Part shown: positions 53,465 through 62,325 of the stretch, one piece after another
Numbering within the stretch: position 1 is the first letter of the stretch
Layout of the letters: the number at the start of each line of letters is the position of its first letter
Source of the DNA: an uncultured Sphingomonadales bacterium
Lineage (GTDB): Bacteria; Pseudomonadota; Alphaproteobacteria; Sphingomonadales; Rhodothalassiaceae
Reading direction: 5' to 3'
NCBI GenBank assembly: GCA_947499155.1
Contig: CANMND010000007.1
Location: 1 to 64,000, forward strand
DNA length: 64,000 bases
Made by a program: the position numbers and the translations under genes
The notes under the pieces: generated by a model
What the model was told of the DNA's origin: nothing
The model's input: the letters and a program-made list of their open reading frames with translations, nothing else
The model's database searches: none

Positions 53465-55087
53465 TCAGGGTGCCGTTAACGCGCGGATTTCGCTATCATC
53501 ACCGGTCAGCTTCCAGCGGATCAGGGATATGGGGATCATGCCTTCGTTATCAAACTCGCGGAAAAACTGCCTGAGCGTATAGGAGCCACCTTCCTGATGG
53601 GCCCGGTCGGCAAGCAGAGCTTCCACCTGATCCTTGCCCGACACATAGCTGGTTCCATAGCCCGGCTGGCGCAGATAAAGCTGCTGTTCGGTGCCGAGCA
53701 GGTCAAGGCTTGGACTCATCCAGCCCCGTGGCGTCCATTTGACATGAAAGTCAGAGGCGTCTTTCATGGTGAAGTCGTTGGATTGCGCATAAAGCGATGC
53801 AAGGCCCCGTGCCGCACGCTGTGCCAACATGATCCAGACAATTTCGCGGGCGCGTGGGTTGTCGTCATAAAGGCCCGCATGCATCATCATTTCTTCCATC
53901 GCCGTTGACATGCCCTCTGCGCGGCCCATCCAGATATTGTAAAGCAAGGGATTGCGCCGGATTGGACTTCCATGAGGATCAGTTTTCATCAAGGCAAGGT
54001 CCCACCAGTGGTAGAAATGCGTGTAAAGCGGCATCGGTTCCAAATGGGAGGCGATATCAAAGAAGTTCCGCTCTTCCAGAGGTTTGAAATTGCCGATCTT
54101 TGCCTTTATGGCAGGCTCCATATACGGCTTGATGTCGATGATGTCATTGGTTTCCAGAAACGCCATCAGCTTCTTGAGGCGTGCTTGTGCCTGCTTGTTA
54201 TAGGCATCTGAATCTATTGGTGCCCGAAGGTTGGGCAAATTGCGGTTTCGATGCTCTTCGAGCTTTAGTGATGCATGGGCGCGCTTCAACTCACGCTTTA
54301 ATAGCATGACTTCATCGTCCCATGTATAAGGCGCCAGATACACATTCTGCAGGAGCCAGGTGTAATTCTCTTTGCCGATACCGGACGGGCCGTTCTTCTT
54401 TGGTAATTCGGATTTTAGCCATTCAGCCAGGTCACGGGTGGCCTTAAGTGCCTCGGCCTGTGCGGCCTGAACATCCGCGCGCGTCAGCTTTGCAGCCAGC
54501 GCATCAAGGGCTGCGGCCTGATTGTCGATGGTCTTGATCCCCGCACGCCAAAGATCGGCAGCGTTTCCTGTCAGATTTATGCGGGCCTGACCGAGCAGGG
54601 GTGGAATTGACTGAAGCTCCTCACGCAGCCTTGTGGCGGATGCATCATCAAGTGGAAATGTATAGGCCCAAAGGTCAATGAGCGCATGGTTGGTGGTGCC
54701 TTCCTGAACCGGCACATCGGTCTGATAGGTCAGGATCTGCTGGTAAAAAGCAGGGTCTCTTTCCCATGGCTTGAGGACGCGGATATGAAAATCGAGGCCA
54801 TTCATTTCCGCGCGGATGATGTGGTAATCCACCTTTTGGTCAACAGACCAGCCTGATGTGTCTATGGCTGCAAGTTTTGCCTGCAGCTTTTTAAGGTCAG
54901 CGTGACGGGCCTTGGCGGTGGCATTGGTATAGTCATGTGCACCATCCAAAAGAGGTGGCGTTTCGAACGTGCGCCACTGGTTGTACAAAGTAACGAGCTG
55001 GCTGAAGTCAGACCCCGCCTGTGACGGGGCGACGAGGCAAAGGGCCATAAAGATAAATGTGACAGAGAAAACGGTCCGCTTCATCAT
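53465..55087 (-). CDS. Exported DUF885-family protein lacking the HExxxGHH site
   Basis: A 540-residue periplasmic protein resembling DUF885 enzymes in its helical layout and in RAEGMSTAMEEMMMHAG, which matches the EGWALYAE helix. The zinc motif HEGIPGHH seen in the other two DUF885 proteins of the window is absent. The signal peptide ends PSQAG (about 24). The double start ATGATG at 55087/55084 follows AAAGGA. It sits between the two M24 paralogues, on the same strand as the second. Either a binding protein or an enzyme with a different site. Confidence 0.72.
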   Translation of the reverse strand: MMKRTVFSVTFIFMALCLVAPSQAGSDFSQLVTLYNQWRTFETPPLLDGAHDYTNATAKARHADLKKLQAKLAAIDTSGWSVDQKVDYHIIRAEMNGLDFHIRVLKPWERDPAFYQQILTYQTDVPVQEGTTNHALIDLWAYTFPLDDASATRLREELQSIPPLLGQARINLTGNAADLWRAGIKTIDNQAAALDALAAKLTRADVQAAQAEALKATRDLAEWLKSELPKKNGPSGIGKENYTWLLQNVYLAPYTWDDEVMLLKRELKRAHASLKLEEHRNRNLPNLRAPIDSDAYNKQAQARLKKLMAFLETNDIIDIKPYMEPAIKAKIGNFKPLEERNFFDIASHLEPMPLYTHFYHWWDLALMKTDPHGSPIRRNPLLYNIWMGRAEGMSTAMEEMMMHAGLYDDNPRAREIVWIMLAQRAARGLASLYAQSNDFTMKDASDFHVKWTPRGWMSPSLDLLGTEQQLYLRQPGYGTSYVSGKDQVEALLADRAHQEGGSYTLRQFFREFDNEGMIPISLIRWKLTGDDSEIRALTAP

Positions 55088-55146
55088 GGGTGCCTGTCCT
55101 TTAAAGTTTGAGATGTGCTGGATGCGACGGAAACGGACCGTCACGA

Positions 55147-56526
55147 TCAGGGCCGTGGAATAATCGTTATTTCCGTCTGGCGACCATCAAGATAACGCAC
55201 GGTTTCTCCATCGAAGTAAGCGTCTTCTTCGGTCATGAAACGAACGATCTGTCCTCCCCATTCGGGGACAGCCCTTTGGGCACTCAATTCAATAGACCAT
55301 GCGGTGTTGGGATTGACCTTTTTTGTACCGCGTCCATCAGCAATGGGTGACTGGTCTTCCCAGGCTCCAAGCCAGGGACCGGCACCGTGGCCGTGATAGC
55401 CAATGGGATGGGAATAAATGGTCCCGTCGATCTTTTGTTTGCCGATGGTCTTGCGCGCTGCTGCCAGAACCTCATTGCCAGAGCGTCCCGCTTTCATTTC
55501 AGCCTTAAGGGCGTCTTGTACCTTGTTGGCAGCCTTGAGGCCGTCACGCAGGCCCTTTGGCACTTCGGTTTCACCCGGCTTCAAGACATAGGCATGGTGT
55601 TGGGTGTCGGTATTGAGACGCAGATAGGTGATGCCAAAATCCAGATGCAGAAAATCTCCCGGCATGATGACATTGCCTGAATCGATATTCATTTTGGCAA
55701 TTTCAAAGACTTCCTGTTCCGGGCGCTGGATATTGACGCTTGGATGAAACCAGGTGGCTAGACCAAGATCAGCGACCCGCTGACGCATGAACCAGCGCAC
55801 ATCATCTGTTGTAGTAACACCCGGCGTTATTGCTTTTTCCGAGAAGGCTTCGGCAATGATCGAATGGGCAATGCGCACGATATGGGGATAGGCTGCCATT
55901 TCTGAGGCTGTGCGTGTCTCCAGCCAGCCGATGGCAAGCTCTTCCTTCTCTACCAGACGGTCAGAAAGGGGGCCAAGGGCGCGTACCAGTTTCCGCTTCA
56001 TTCCGGCGCTCATGCCATCGGCCAGAGGAAAGTCTTCTGAGATGTTGATGGCGATATTTTTGGGGTCACGCTCGGCCACAAGTTCGGCCAGACGCTCCCA
56101 CTGGTCTCCTTGTTCTTCAGGGTTCCAATAGGACGGGAACAGGTCGGCGACCGGATAGCGCGCGATGGCAAAGCGTTCGACACCCTGGTCCCCGCCACGG
56201 TCATGGAACACAAGGATGGTGGTGCGCCGGGCAGAAAGCCATGTTGACGGCAGCATGGTTTTTGCCACGGGATCTTCGTCATATTCCCCAGCCGTCATGA
56301 TCCACATGTCGATGCCTTCGCGGCGCATCAGCGGCTCGACCACTGTATCCAGGCGCTCTTTCAGCCATGCATCAACAACAGCCGCCCGTTTTTCAAGCGG
56401 CAGAATATTGGGCGTGCGCGGATCCATCGCTTCTATAGTTTCTTGCGCTTGTGGAAGAGTGGCGCTTGCAAGTGTGAGCGTGGCTGCCATTGCAATCTGT
56501 GCAGGCCATTTGGACAGAAAAGACAT
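55147..56526 (-). CDS. Exported M24-family peptidase (paralogue of 52013-53374)
   Basis: M24 metallopeptidase, 459 residues, with a signal peptide ending LPQAQ (about 28). Metal ligands are in HLDFG and LRLNTDTQHH (Asp), HPIGYHGHGAG (His), SIELS and MTEEDAYF (Glu). The 140-residue N-terminal domain matches that of the paralogue, including WNPEEQGDQW. AGGGGG precedes the ATG by eight bases. The DUF885-like gene follows in the same direction with a 59-base gap, and the M1 lipoprotein gene precedes it after 42 bases, so these three form one operon. Confidence 0.92.
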   Translation of the reverse strand: MSFLSKWPAQIAMAATLTLASATLPQAQETIEAMDPRTPNILPLEKRAAVVDAWLKERLDTVVEPLMRREGIDMWIMTAGEYDEDPVAKTMLPSTWLSARRTTILVFHDRGGDQGVERFAIARYPVADLFPSYWNPEEQGDQWERLAELVAERDPKNIAINISEDFPLADGMSAGMKRKLVRALGPLSDRLVEKEELAIGWLETRTASEMAAYPHIVRIAHSIIAEAFSEKAITPGVTTTDDVRWFMRQRVADLGLATWFHPSVNIQRPEQEVFEIAKMNIDSGNVIMPGDFLHLDFGITYLRLNTDTQHHAYVLKPGETEVPKGLRDGLKAANKVQDALKAEMKAGRSGNEVLAAARKTIGKQKIDGTIYSHPIGYHGHGAGPWLGAWEDQSPIADGRGTKKVNPNTAWSIELSAQRAVPEWGGQIVRFMTEEDAYFDGETVRYLDGRQTEITIIPRP

Positions 56527-56568
56527 GGTATGTCCCCCTCTTATATTGTCATGATTGTGTTGATCCGA

Positions 56569-58443
56569 TTAATCACGCTGCCACCCATATTCTTTGGCCA
56601 TACGAGTAAAGCGTTCGATGTTGTAGGCGACCTTTTTGTCGGTCTGTGCTGAACAGTCACCGATAATCGGAAGTGCGCGCATGATTGTGCTTTGGGGATC
56701 AAGGATGATCCGTGCATTGTCCGGGACGGTCACTTCGCCATTCTTGTTATCCATGCTGACCACTGTGGTCTTGCCATTGATGCTGACCGGTACTGGCATG
56801 GGGAATGGGCGATCACCGGGCATCTTCCATGACAGCTGAAGAGCGCCGTTCTGGTAATCTGTTTCCAGTTTGGGCAGGTCCGCCTCGTAGAGATAGGCTT
56901 CAATGAGCCAGGCAACATCTTTTCCTGCTTCATCATTCATGATGCGGATGAAGTCATCGGTCGAGCGATACTGCCCTTTTATTGGATAGGGCAGAGACCA
57001 TGGCTCGGTGGTGCCGTAAAGGAGACGGCGGGTGCCGTTCCAGAATGCTTCTTCGCCAATATGGCGGCGCAGCGTGTGCAGCATCCAGGAACCCTTGGTG
57101 TAGATGTCGCGGTTCTCAAAGGCTTCGCTCACATCACTTACAGCATCATTGGCAACAGGCAGGCAGTTGGATGTGCTGGTATAAGCACTGAACATGCGGT
57201 CCAGGTAGCCCAGGTCGCCAATCAGCTCTTCCGTGTAGACCATCTGCATATAGGCGCCATAGCCTTCATGCACCCATGAATCCTTGGGTTCTTTATGGGT
57301 TATGAGATTGCCGAACCATTCATGGGCCAATTCATGGTGAAGAAGCTGGTCAAAGCCATGAGTGCCTTTTTTAAACTGCTCGCCATAGCCGTTCATGGTC
57401 TGGTGTTCCATACCCAGATGCGGCGTCTCGATAAAGCCCACTTTTTCATCGCCCCAGGGGTAAGGACCAAGGATGCGTTCAAAAAATGCCAGATGGGGAA
57501 TGGCGTCGCTTTCAATCAGGGCGCGGGCTTTTTCGATATTCTTTGGCAAGGCCCAGAATTGGATCGGAAAGCTTGTGCCATTGATGCCCTTGTAATCCGT
57601 TTCGATTATTTCATAAGGGCCGCCATTAATGGCGATGGCATAACCGGTATAGGGGTGACGTGAACTCCAGTGCCAGGTATCAAAGCCGTCGTCGCCTTTT
57701 GTCACACCATCAAGCACACCGGCTGAGCCAATCTTGACGCCACTGGGTGCGCTGATATTGACGTTGATCCCTTCTTCGGGTTTGTCACCATGATGGTCTT
57801 TGCACGGCCACCAAAGGTCACAGCCTTCGGTTTGTACAGCTGTAGCAAACCATGGGGTCCCTTCAGTTTCAGACCAGACAAAGCCGCCATACCAGGGCGG
57901 CGCGAGCGCAATATGGGGCTTGCCGCCATAGGCAACCGAAACTGTCGCCCGCGCACCTTTTTCCAAGGTTGCAGGCAAGGTGATGATCAGACTGTTATTT
58001 TTGTGAGTGGTCTCAAGCGATTCACCATCAAGCGTTGCTTTGCTGACGCTAAGTTTTGGGTCAAGATTAAGCTCAATCGCCTCAAGACGTTCAACCGCAG
58101 TAAAGGTGACATCAACCACACCTTCAAGACTGTGGGTTTCGGGCTTGATACGGATGGAAAGGCCATAATGGCGCACGTCATAACCGCTTTGCAGCGCTGA
58201 CAAGGGTTTACTTGTCATGGCTGTATTCGGTTCCAGGTCATCCTTGTAAGGCTCACCTCGCGCTGCAGCTTCCAGCGCTGCTACTACATCGGGCGCAAGT
58301 CCATTGTCTTGTGCCGATGATTGCACGGGCGCAGTGGATTGGACAGGTGCTTGTTCTGGTTTGTCACACCCTGCAACAGCAAGCACTGTAGCTGCCATAA
58401 GAGTAAGGCGCCGTGCCCTTGAAAGGGCAAGTTTTGATGGCAT
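56569..58443 (-). CDS. M1-family aminopeptidase lipoprotein
   Basis: Gluzincin aminopeptidase of 624 residues. The lipobox LAVAGC (cysteine about residue 26) makes it a membrane-anchored lipoprotein. Zinc motif HELAHEWFG lies near residue 366, with the third ligand in WVHEGYGAYMQ. The exopeptidase motif usually GxMEN reads GMEH here, immediately followed by QTMNGYG. GGGAGGAA precedes the start. First gene of the minus-strand operon with M24 and DUF885 genes. It should trim N-terminal residues from oligopeptides in the periplasm. It is shorter than full-length M1 (about 870), so it lacks the long C-terminal helical domain. Confidence 0.92.
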   Translation of the reverse strand: MPSKLALSRARRLTLMAATVLAVAGCDKPEQAPVQSTAPVQSSAQDNGLAPDVVAALEAAARGEPYKDDLEPNTAMTSKPLSALQSGYDVRHYGLSIRIKPETHSLEGVVDVTFTAVERLEAIELNLDPKLSVSKATLDGESLETTHKNNSLIITLPATLEKGARATVSVAYGGKPHIALAPPWYGGFVWSETEGTPWFATAVQTEGCDLWWPCKDHHGDKPEEGINVNISAPSGVKIGSAGVLDGVTKGDDGFDTWHWSSRHPYTGYAIAINGGPYEIIETDYKGINGTSFPIQFWALPKNIEKARALIESDAIPHLAFFERILGPYPWGDEKVGFIETPHLGMEHQTMNGYGEQFKKGTHGFDQLLHHELAHEWFGNLITHKEPKDSWVHEGYGAYMQMVYTEELIGDLGYLDRMFSAYTSTSNCLPVANDAVSDVSEAFENRDIYTKGSWMLHTLRRHIGEEAFWNGTRRLLYGTTEPWSLPYPIKGQYRSTDDFIRIMNDEAGKDVAWLIEAYLYEADLPKLETDYQNGALQLSWKMPGDRPFPMPVPVSINGKTTVVSMDNKNGEVTVPDNARIILDPQSTIMRALPIIGDCSAQTDKKVAYNIERFTRMAKEYGWQRD

Positions 58444-58684
58444 GTTTTTAATTCCTCCCGATTTTTACATAAGCATCATGGCATATCAAAATCAGGAATA
58501 GAAGATTGATTATATGTGTAAATAGCGAGTAACGGCAAGAATCCATCAACTTGGCGGCAAATTGAGAAACAGCAACTGATGCTCAGGTTGAAATCTATAG
58601 AATATTACCACGAATGAACTCATGGTAGATATTTAATAGAGATAACCCTTGGCAGCTATTTAAGTATTGTGAGTTCTGGTTCGT

Positions 58685-59434
58685 CTATTGCTTGCGGAGA
58701 ATTAGACGGCGCAAGGACCAGTTCATAAGCAGACTGCCATCCTTGGCTTTGTAACTGCCCAGAATATTGTCAATGGCGATGCCAATTTCTGTGTCATCGG
58801 CCATGTCCACTCCCAAAAGCATGCCGACAAAACGGCACATGGCAGCGCGGTCGGGAAAGCGCCAGGGGCAGTGGGGAACGCTGTCGGACAGAATCTCAAA
58901 ACCGGAGGCTTCCAGTTCGTGTCTTGTATGCTCTCCCAGAAAGTCACCCTTGTGACCCATGGAGTTGGCGTCGTTCAAAAACCCGTTCAAAAAACGGTCC
59001 GATGGCGTACCGCTTTCAACATCCATTAAAACGAACAGACTTTTTGGTTTGAGAATGCGATGAACTTCGGAGAAGAAAGTCCCACGATCCGGCAGATGGT
59101 GAACGCCCGCAAGACTTACACCCACATCCACACTGCTGGTTTCGATGTCCAGATCCACCAGCGGTGAGCGCAAAATAGTGTCATTTGGGCCGGGGCGGCA
59201 CAGGGATGCGAACTCTTCCGTGGTCTCCACCCCTATATAGGTGACGTCTTCGTGCAGCCAGGGGCGCAGATAACCGCCCCCCGCCGGCATGTCACACAGT
59301 ACCTGTCCCGGACGGGGCCGGACCGCTTGTGTTACCAGGCTGAATTCAGCCTCACGTGCCTTGGGAAAGGTTTCCATGGCGCGGTGGTAAGTGGTTGCCC
59401 GCTGCTCAAATATTTCATCATAGGTCGCAAACAC
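58685..59434 (-). CDS. Class I SAM-dependent methyltransferase
   Basis: Methyltransferase fold of 249 residues. Motif I reads VLCDMPAGGGYLRPW, and the post-motif region VDLDIETSSVDVGVSLAGVHHLPD and HRILKPKSLFVLMDVE follow the class I order. I start at GTG 59434, which has AAGGA eight bases upstream; a longer reading to 59497 adds an unlikely basic leader. No substrate clue; neighbours are unrelated. Between it and the M1 gene (58444-58684) lies an AT-rich gap with promoter character only. Confidence 0.85.
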   Translation of the reverse strand: MFATYDEIFEQRATTYHRAMETFPKAREAEFSLVTQAVRPRPGQVLCDMPAGGGYLRPWLHEDVTYIGVETTEEFASLCRPGPNDTILRSPLVDLDIETSSVDVGVSLAGVHHLPDRGTFFSEVHRILKPKSLFVLMDVESGTPSDRFLNGFLNDANSMGHKGDFLGEHTRHELEASGFEILSDSVPHCPWRFPDRAAMCRFVGMLLGVDMADDTEIGIAIDNILGSYKAKDGSLLMNWSLRRLILRKQ

Positions 59435-59594
59435 AACTCGGATCCTTGGACGAAAACAGATATGTGACAGTCGCATACTGTCACCAAGGCGACACACCTA
59501 CACAGAAAGTATGGAGATTACCAGTGCTCAGGTGACGCCACGCCTTAAAGTATTATGGAAAGTCCCGTTTGTCAGGTTGGAATTCAATAAGGAT

Positions 59595-59641
59595 AAGGCA
59601 GACCCGCATGCCAGTTTATGACTGAGCAACAGGTCTGCCTT
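59595..59641 (-). terminator. Terminator of the DEAD-box helicase gene
   Basis: AAGGCAGACC (59595-59604) pairs with GGTCTGCCTT (59632-59641) over a 27-nt loop. On the minus strand it follows the helicase stop. Confidence 0.65.
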
Positions 59642-59656
59642 TGATTGTTTCAGATC

Positions 59657-60931
59657 TTAGCGCGCGGCGGCAGTTTGTCTGCTGCGTCCACCCTGTGCGG
59701 GTCTGGCAGCTCGCCTCTGACCGCCATTGCCAAAGCCGCGACGTCCGCCGCCACGATTACGTTTTGCAGGAGAGCGAGTAGAACCAGGAATGACCACGGG
59801 CGGAGTGCCGCCAAGCAGTTCCAGGGGCCTACGGGTCAGCCGTTCGATATTCTGCAAAAGGGGAAATTCATCCGAATCGCAAAAGCTGATGGCCGTGCCT
59901 TCTGCACCTGCACGGGCCGTCCGTCCTATTCTGTGGACATAGCTTTCCGGCTCATGGGGCAGGTCGAAATTGACCACATGAGTGATATTGTCCACATCAA
60001 TGCCGCGGGCTGCAATATCGGTTGCGACAAGAACACGCGCCTTGCCATCCCTGAAGCTGCTAAGGGCGCGCTGGCGGGCTCCTTGTGACTTGTTGCCGTG
60101 GATGGCCTGGGCCGTTATCCCCGCACGATCAAGCTGTTTGGTGATGCGGTCTGCACCGTGCTTGGTACGGCTGAAGACAATGACGCGCTCAAGGCTTTTG
60201 TCGGCAAGAATCTTCGTCAACAGGTTACGCTTGTCGCTTTGCGGGACATGGTAGACTTGCTGGGCGATACGATCGACCGAGATTTCTTGCGGTGTCACTT
60301 CGACCCGGATAGGATTATTCAGAATTTCCTGGGCAAAGCGCAGGATATCCTTGGGCATGGTGGCGGAAAACAGCAAGGACTGCCGCTTGTCACCAACCAT
60401 TTTTACGATTTTGCGCACATCATGGATGAACCCCATGTCGAGCATTCTGTCTGCTTCGTCCAGCGCCAGAAATGAGCAGTTGGTCAGCCGTACATGGCCC
60501 TGATTGACAAGGTCCAGAAGACGGCCCGGAGTTGCTACCAGAATATCAACACCGCCGGTCATGGCGCGAATCTGTTTTCCGATGGGAACGCCGCCGACAA
60601 TGCTGGTCTGGCTCAGACGCATATGCTTGGAGAATTGGCGGATCGCAGCGGCAATCTGCAAAACTAGCTCTCTGGTTGGCGCCAGGATCAGGGCCCGTGC
60701 AGATTTCTGCGCCGGAACCTCGGGCTTTGCGGCCAGAAGATGCAGCATGGGCAGGGAGAATGCCGCTGTTTTACCTGTCCCGGTCTGGGCGATGCCAAGT
60801 ACGTCCTGCCCCTTTAAAAGAGGAGGAATGGCTTCAGCCTGAATGGGGGTTGGAGTTGTAAGGCCCTGTTGATCCAGAGCGCGAAGAAGCGTCTCGGCAA
60901 GGCCGAGAGCTGAAAATGTGGTAATAGTCAC
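59657..60931 (-). CDS. rhlE: DEAD-box RNA helicase, RhlE-type
   Basis: ATP-dependent RNA helicase of 424 residues. All motifs are present: Q motif TPTPIQAEAIP, I AQTGTGKTAAF, Ia PTREL, Ib TPGRLLD, II DEAD, III SAT, IV VIVFSRTKHGAD, V ATDIAARGIDV and VI HRIGRTARAG. A basic Arg/Gly-rich tail of about 45 residues (NRGGGRRGFGNGGQRRAA) follows, typical of RhlE-like proteins in ribosome assembly and cold growth. The start is GTG 60931. The 315-base leader/gap upstream (60932-61246) is shared with lpxR, and it may include a long 5' untranslated region. Confidence 0.93.
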   Translation of the reverse strand: MTITTFSALGLAETLLRALDQQGLTTPTPIQAEAIPPLLKGQDVLGIAQTGTGKTAAFSLPMLHLLAAKPEVPAQKSARALILAPTRELVLQIAAAIRQFSKHMRLSQTSIVGGVPIGKQIRAMTGGVDILVATPGRLLDLVNQGHVRLTNCSFLALDEADRMLDMGFIHDVRKIVKMVGDKRQSLLFSATMPKDILRFAQEILNNPIRVEVTPQEISVDRIAQQVYHVPQSDKRNLLTKILADKSLERVIVFSRTKHGADRITKQLDRAGITAQAIHGNKSQGARQRALSSFRDGKARVLVATDIAARGIDVDNITHVVNFDLPHEPESYVHRIGRTARAGAEGTAISFCDSDEFPLLQNIERLTRRPLELLGGTPPVVIPGSTRSPAKRNRGGGRRGFGNGGQRRAARPAQGGRSRQTAAAR

Positions 60932-61246
60932 GTAGAAAGGTGTCTTTCTGTGCGACAGGGCTGCCAGTTGGCGCCTTATTGCACTTCATGCCAAAGCCCG
61001 CACGCATCCGGGGCCAGCAGGGATTATAAAAATCCGTCTCGGGATGAACCGCCGTCCATGAAGGAACGACATATCGCGTGATCGCGAGAGATCAGACGTG
61101 TAAATGAGGGTGCAGGACGTGGAAGTCAAGCATTATAAATCTCCCGTGAAATTTTTATGTGGTTCTGTTTACGCCATAATTCGTCGGTATGTGGCGATCC
61201 TGCTTTTGGCTATGGAAGAGAATCGGAAAAGATATCAGGGGAACAA
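60932..61246. other. 315-bp divergent promoter region
   Basis: Between the DEAD-box helicase (minus) and LpxR (plus). No gene seen. A small dyad TGATC-GCGAGA-GATCA lies near 61079-61094; otherwise nothing stands out. Confidence 0.4.
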
Positions 61247-62266
61247 ATGCTTGAGTGGATGAAAAAACGGGGACGGCATTGTGCCTGTATGGTGGTGGTA
61301 ATGATTTTATCAAACACCATGGCCAAGGCGGACACGTCGCGACTGGAAAGCCGATCGGTTTTATCTTTCCAAAGTGAGAATGATCTTTATGGAGACGGTA
61401 GTGACCGCTGGTTCACCAATGGATTTCGCTTGTCTCTTGCGGTGTCACCAAATGACCGGCCCAAAATGCTCGATTGGGTGGCAGACCTGTTGCCATCGAC
61501 ACTGCCTGCAGAAAGCACGGACTTTTTTATGTCGATTGGGCAAAGCATGTTTTCGCCTGATGATATTACAACGCCTGACCTGATCGTTGATGACCGGCCT
61601 TATGCCGGTTGGCTTTTCGGCGAAGTCGGTGTGTCCGGCGGTAGCGGCAATATGCAAGAGACCCTGACCGTGTCATTGGGGGTCACCGGTTCTCCGTCAC
61701 TGGCGCGCCGTACCCAGAAGTTTGTCCACAGTTTTTCAGGCTCGCCAGACCCGCAAGGATGGGACAACCAGATACCGTTCGAGCCGACAGTTCAGCTATT
61801 CTATGAACGAGCGTGGTTTTATACTTTGACACAGCTCAGTAACGCGGTGGCCGTGGATATTTCACCACGGGCAGGAGTCGATCTGGGCACGGTCTTTATC
61901 GACGTCCATGCGGGCGCGGTTTTACGTCTAGGAAACTTTTTGCCCCAGGCCCTTCCGCAAAGAATAAATCCCAGTGCGACAGGATCGGGAAAGATTTTAC
62001 GCTCCAAAAAAACCGGAATTGGCTGGTATATTTTTGGCGGCTTCGAAGCGCGGGCGGTCGCACGCAATATGTTTTTGGACGGTGCCCTGTTTTCCAGTGG
62101 GCACAGCGTAGATAAAAAGACAATGGTCTATGAAATCAGTGCAGGTATGGCGCTCAGTTACAATCGCTTTGCCCTGTCTTACAGCTATGTTCATCGATCA
62201 AGAGAATTTAATCTTCAGTCTGAAGGTCAGGGCTTTGGATCGATTAATCTGTCCATAGCCTTTTAG
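61247..62266 (+). CDS. lpxR: Outer-membrane lipid A deacylase LpxR
   Basis: Twelve-strand outer-membrane barrel of the LpxR/DUF2219 family, 339 residues. LpxR removes the 3'-linked acyl chains of lipid A. Conserved features: NDLYGDGSDRWFTNGFRLS near the start with the catalytic Asn-Asp (N45-D46), the VDDRPYAGW loop, QKFVHSF with the likely catalytic histidine, and QGWDNQI. The signal peptide covers residues 1 to about 28; the chain ends NLSIAF. AGGGGAA lies just before ATG 61247. It suggests lipid A remodelling, and hence Gram-negative envelope biology, in this organism. Confidence 0.88.
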   Translation: MLEWMKKRGRHCACMVVVMILSNTMAKADTSRLESRSVLSFQSENDLYGDGSDRWFTNGFRLSLAVSPNDRPKMLDWVADLLPSTLPAESTDFFMSIGQSMFSPDDITTPDLIVDDRPYAGWLFGEVGVSGGSGNMQETLTVSLGVTGSPSLARRTQKFVHSFSGSPDPQGWDNQIPFEPTVQLFYERAWFYTLTQLSNAVAVDISPRAGVDLGTVFIDVHAGAVLRLGNFLPQALPQRINPSATGSGKILRSKKTGIGWYIFGGFEARAVARNMFLDGALFSSGHSVDKKTMVYEISAGMALSYNRFALSYSYVHRSREFNLQSEGQGFGSINLSIAF

Positions 62267-62325
62267 CCAGCGCGTCAATACTGTTAGTCTTACAGGAAAA
62301 GTGTGGGATTACAGACGGGGATCCG

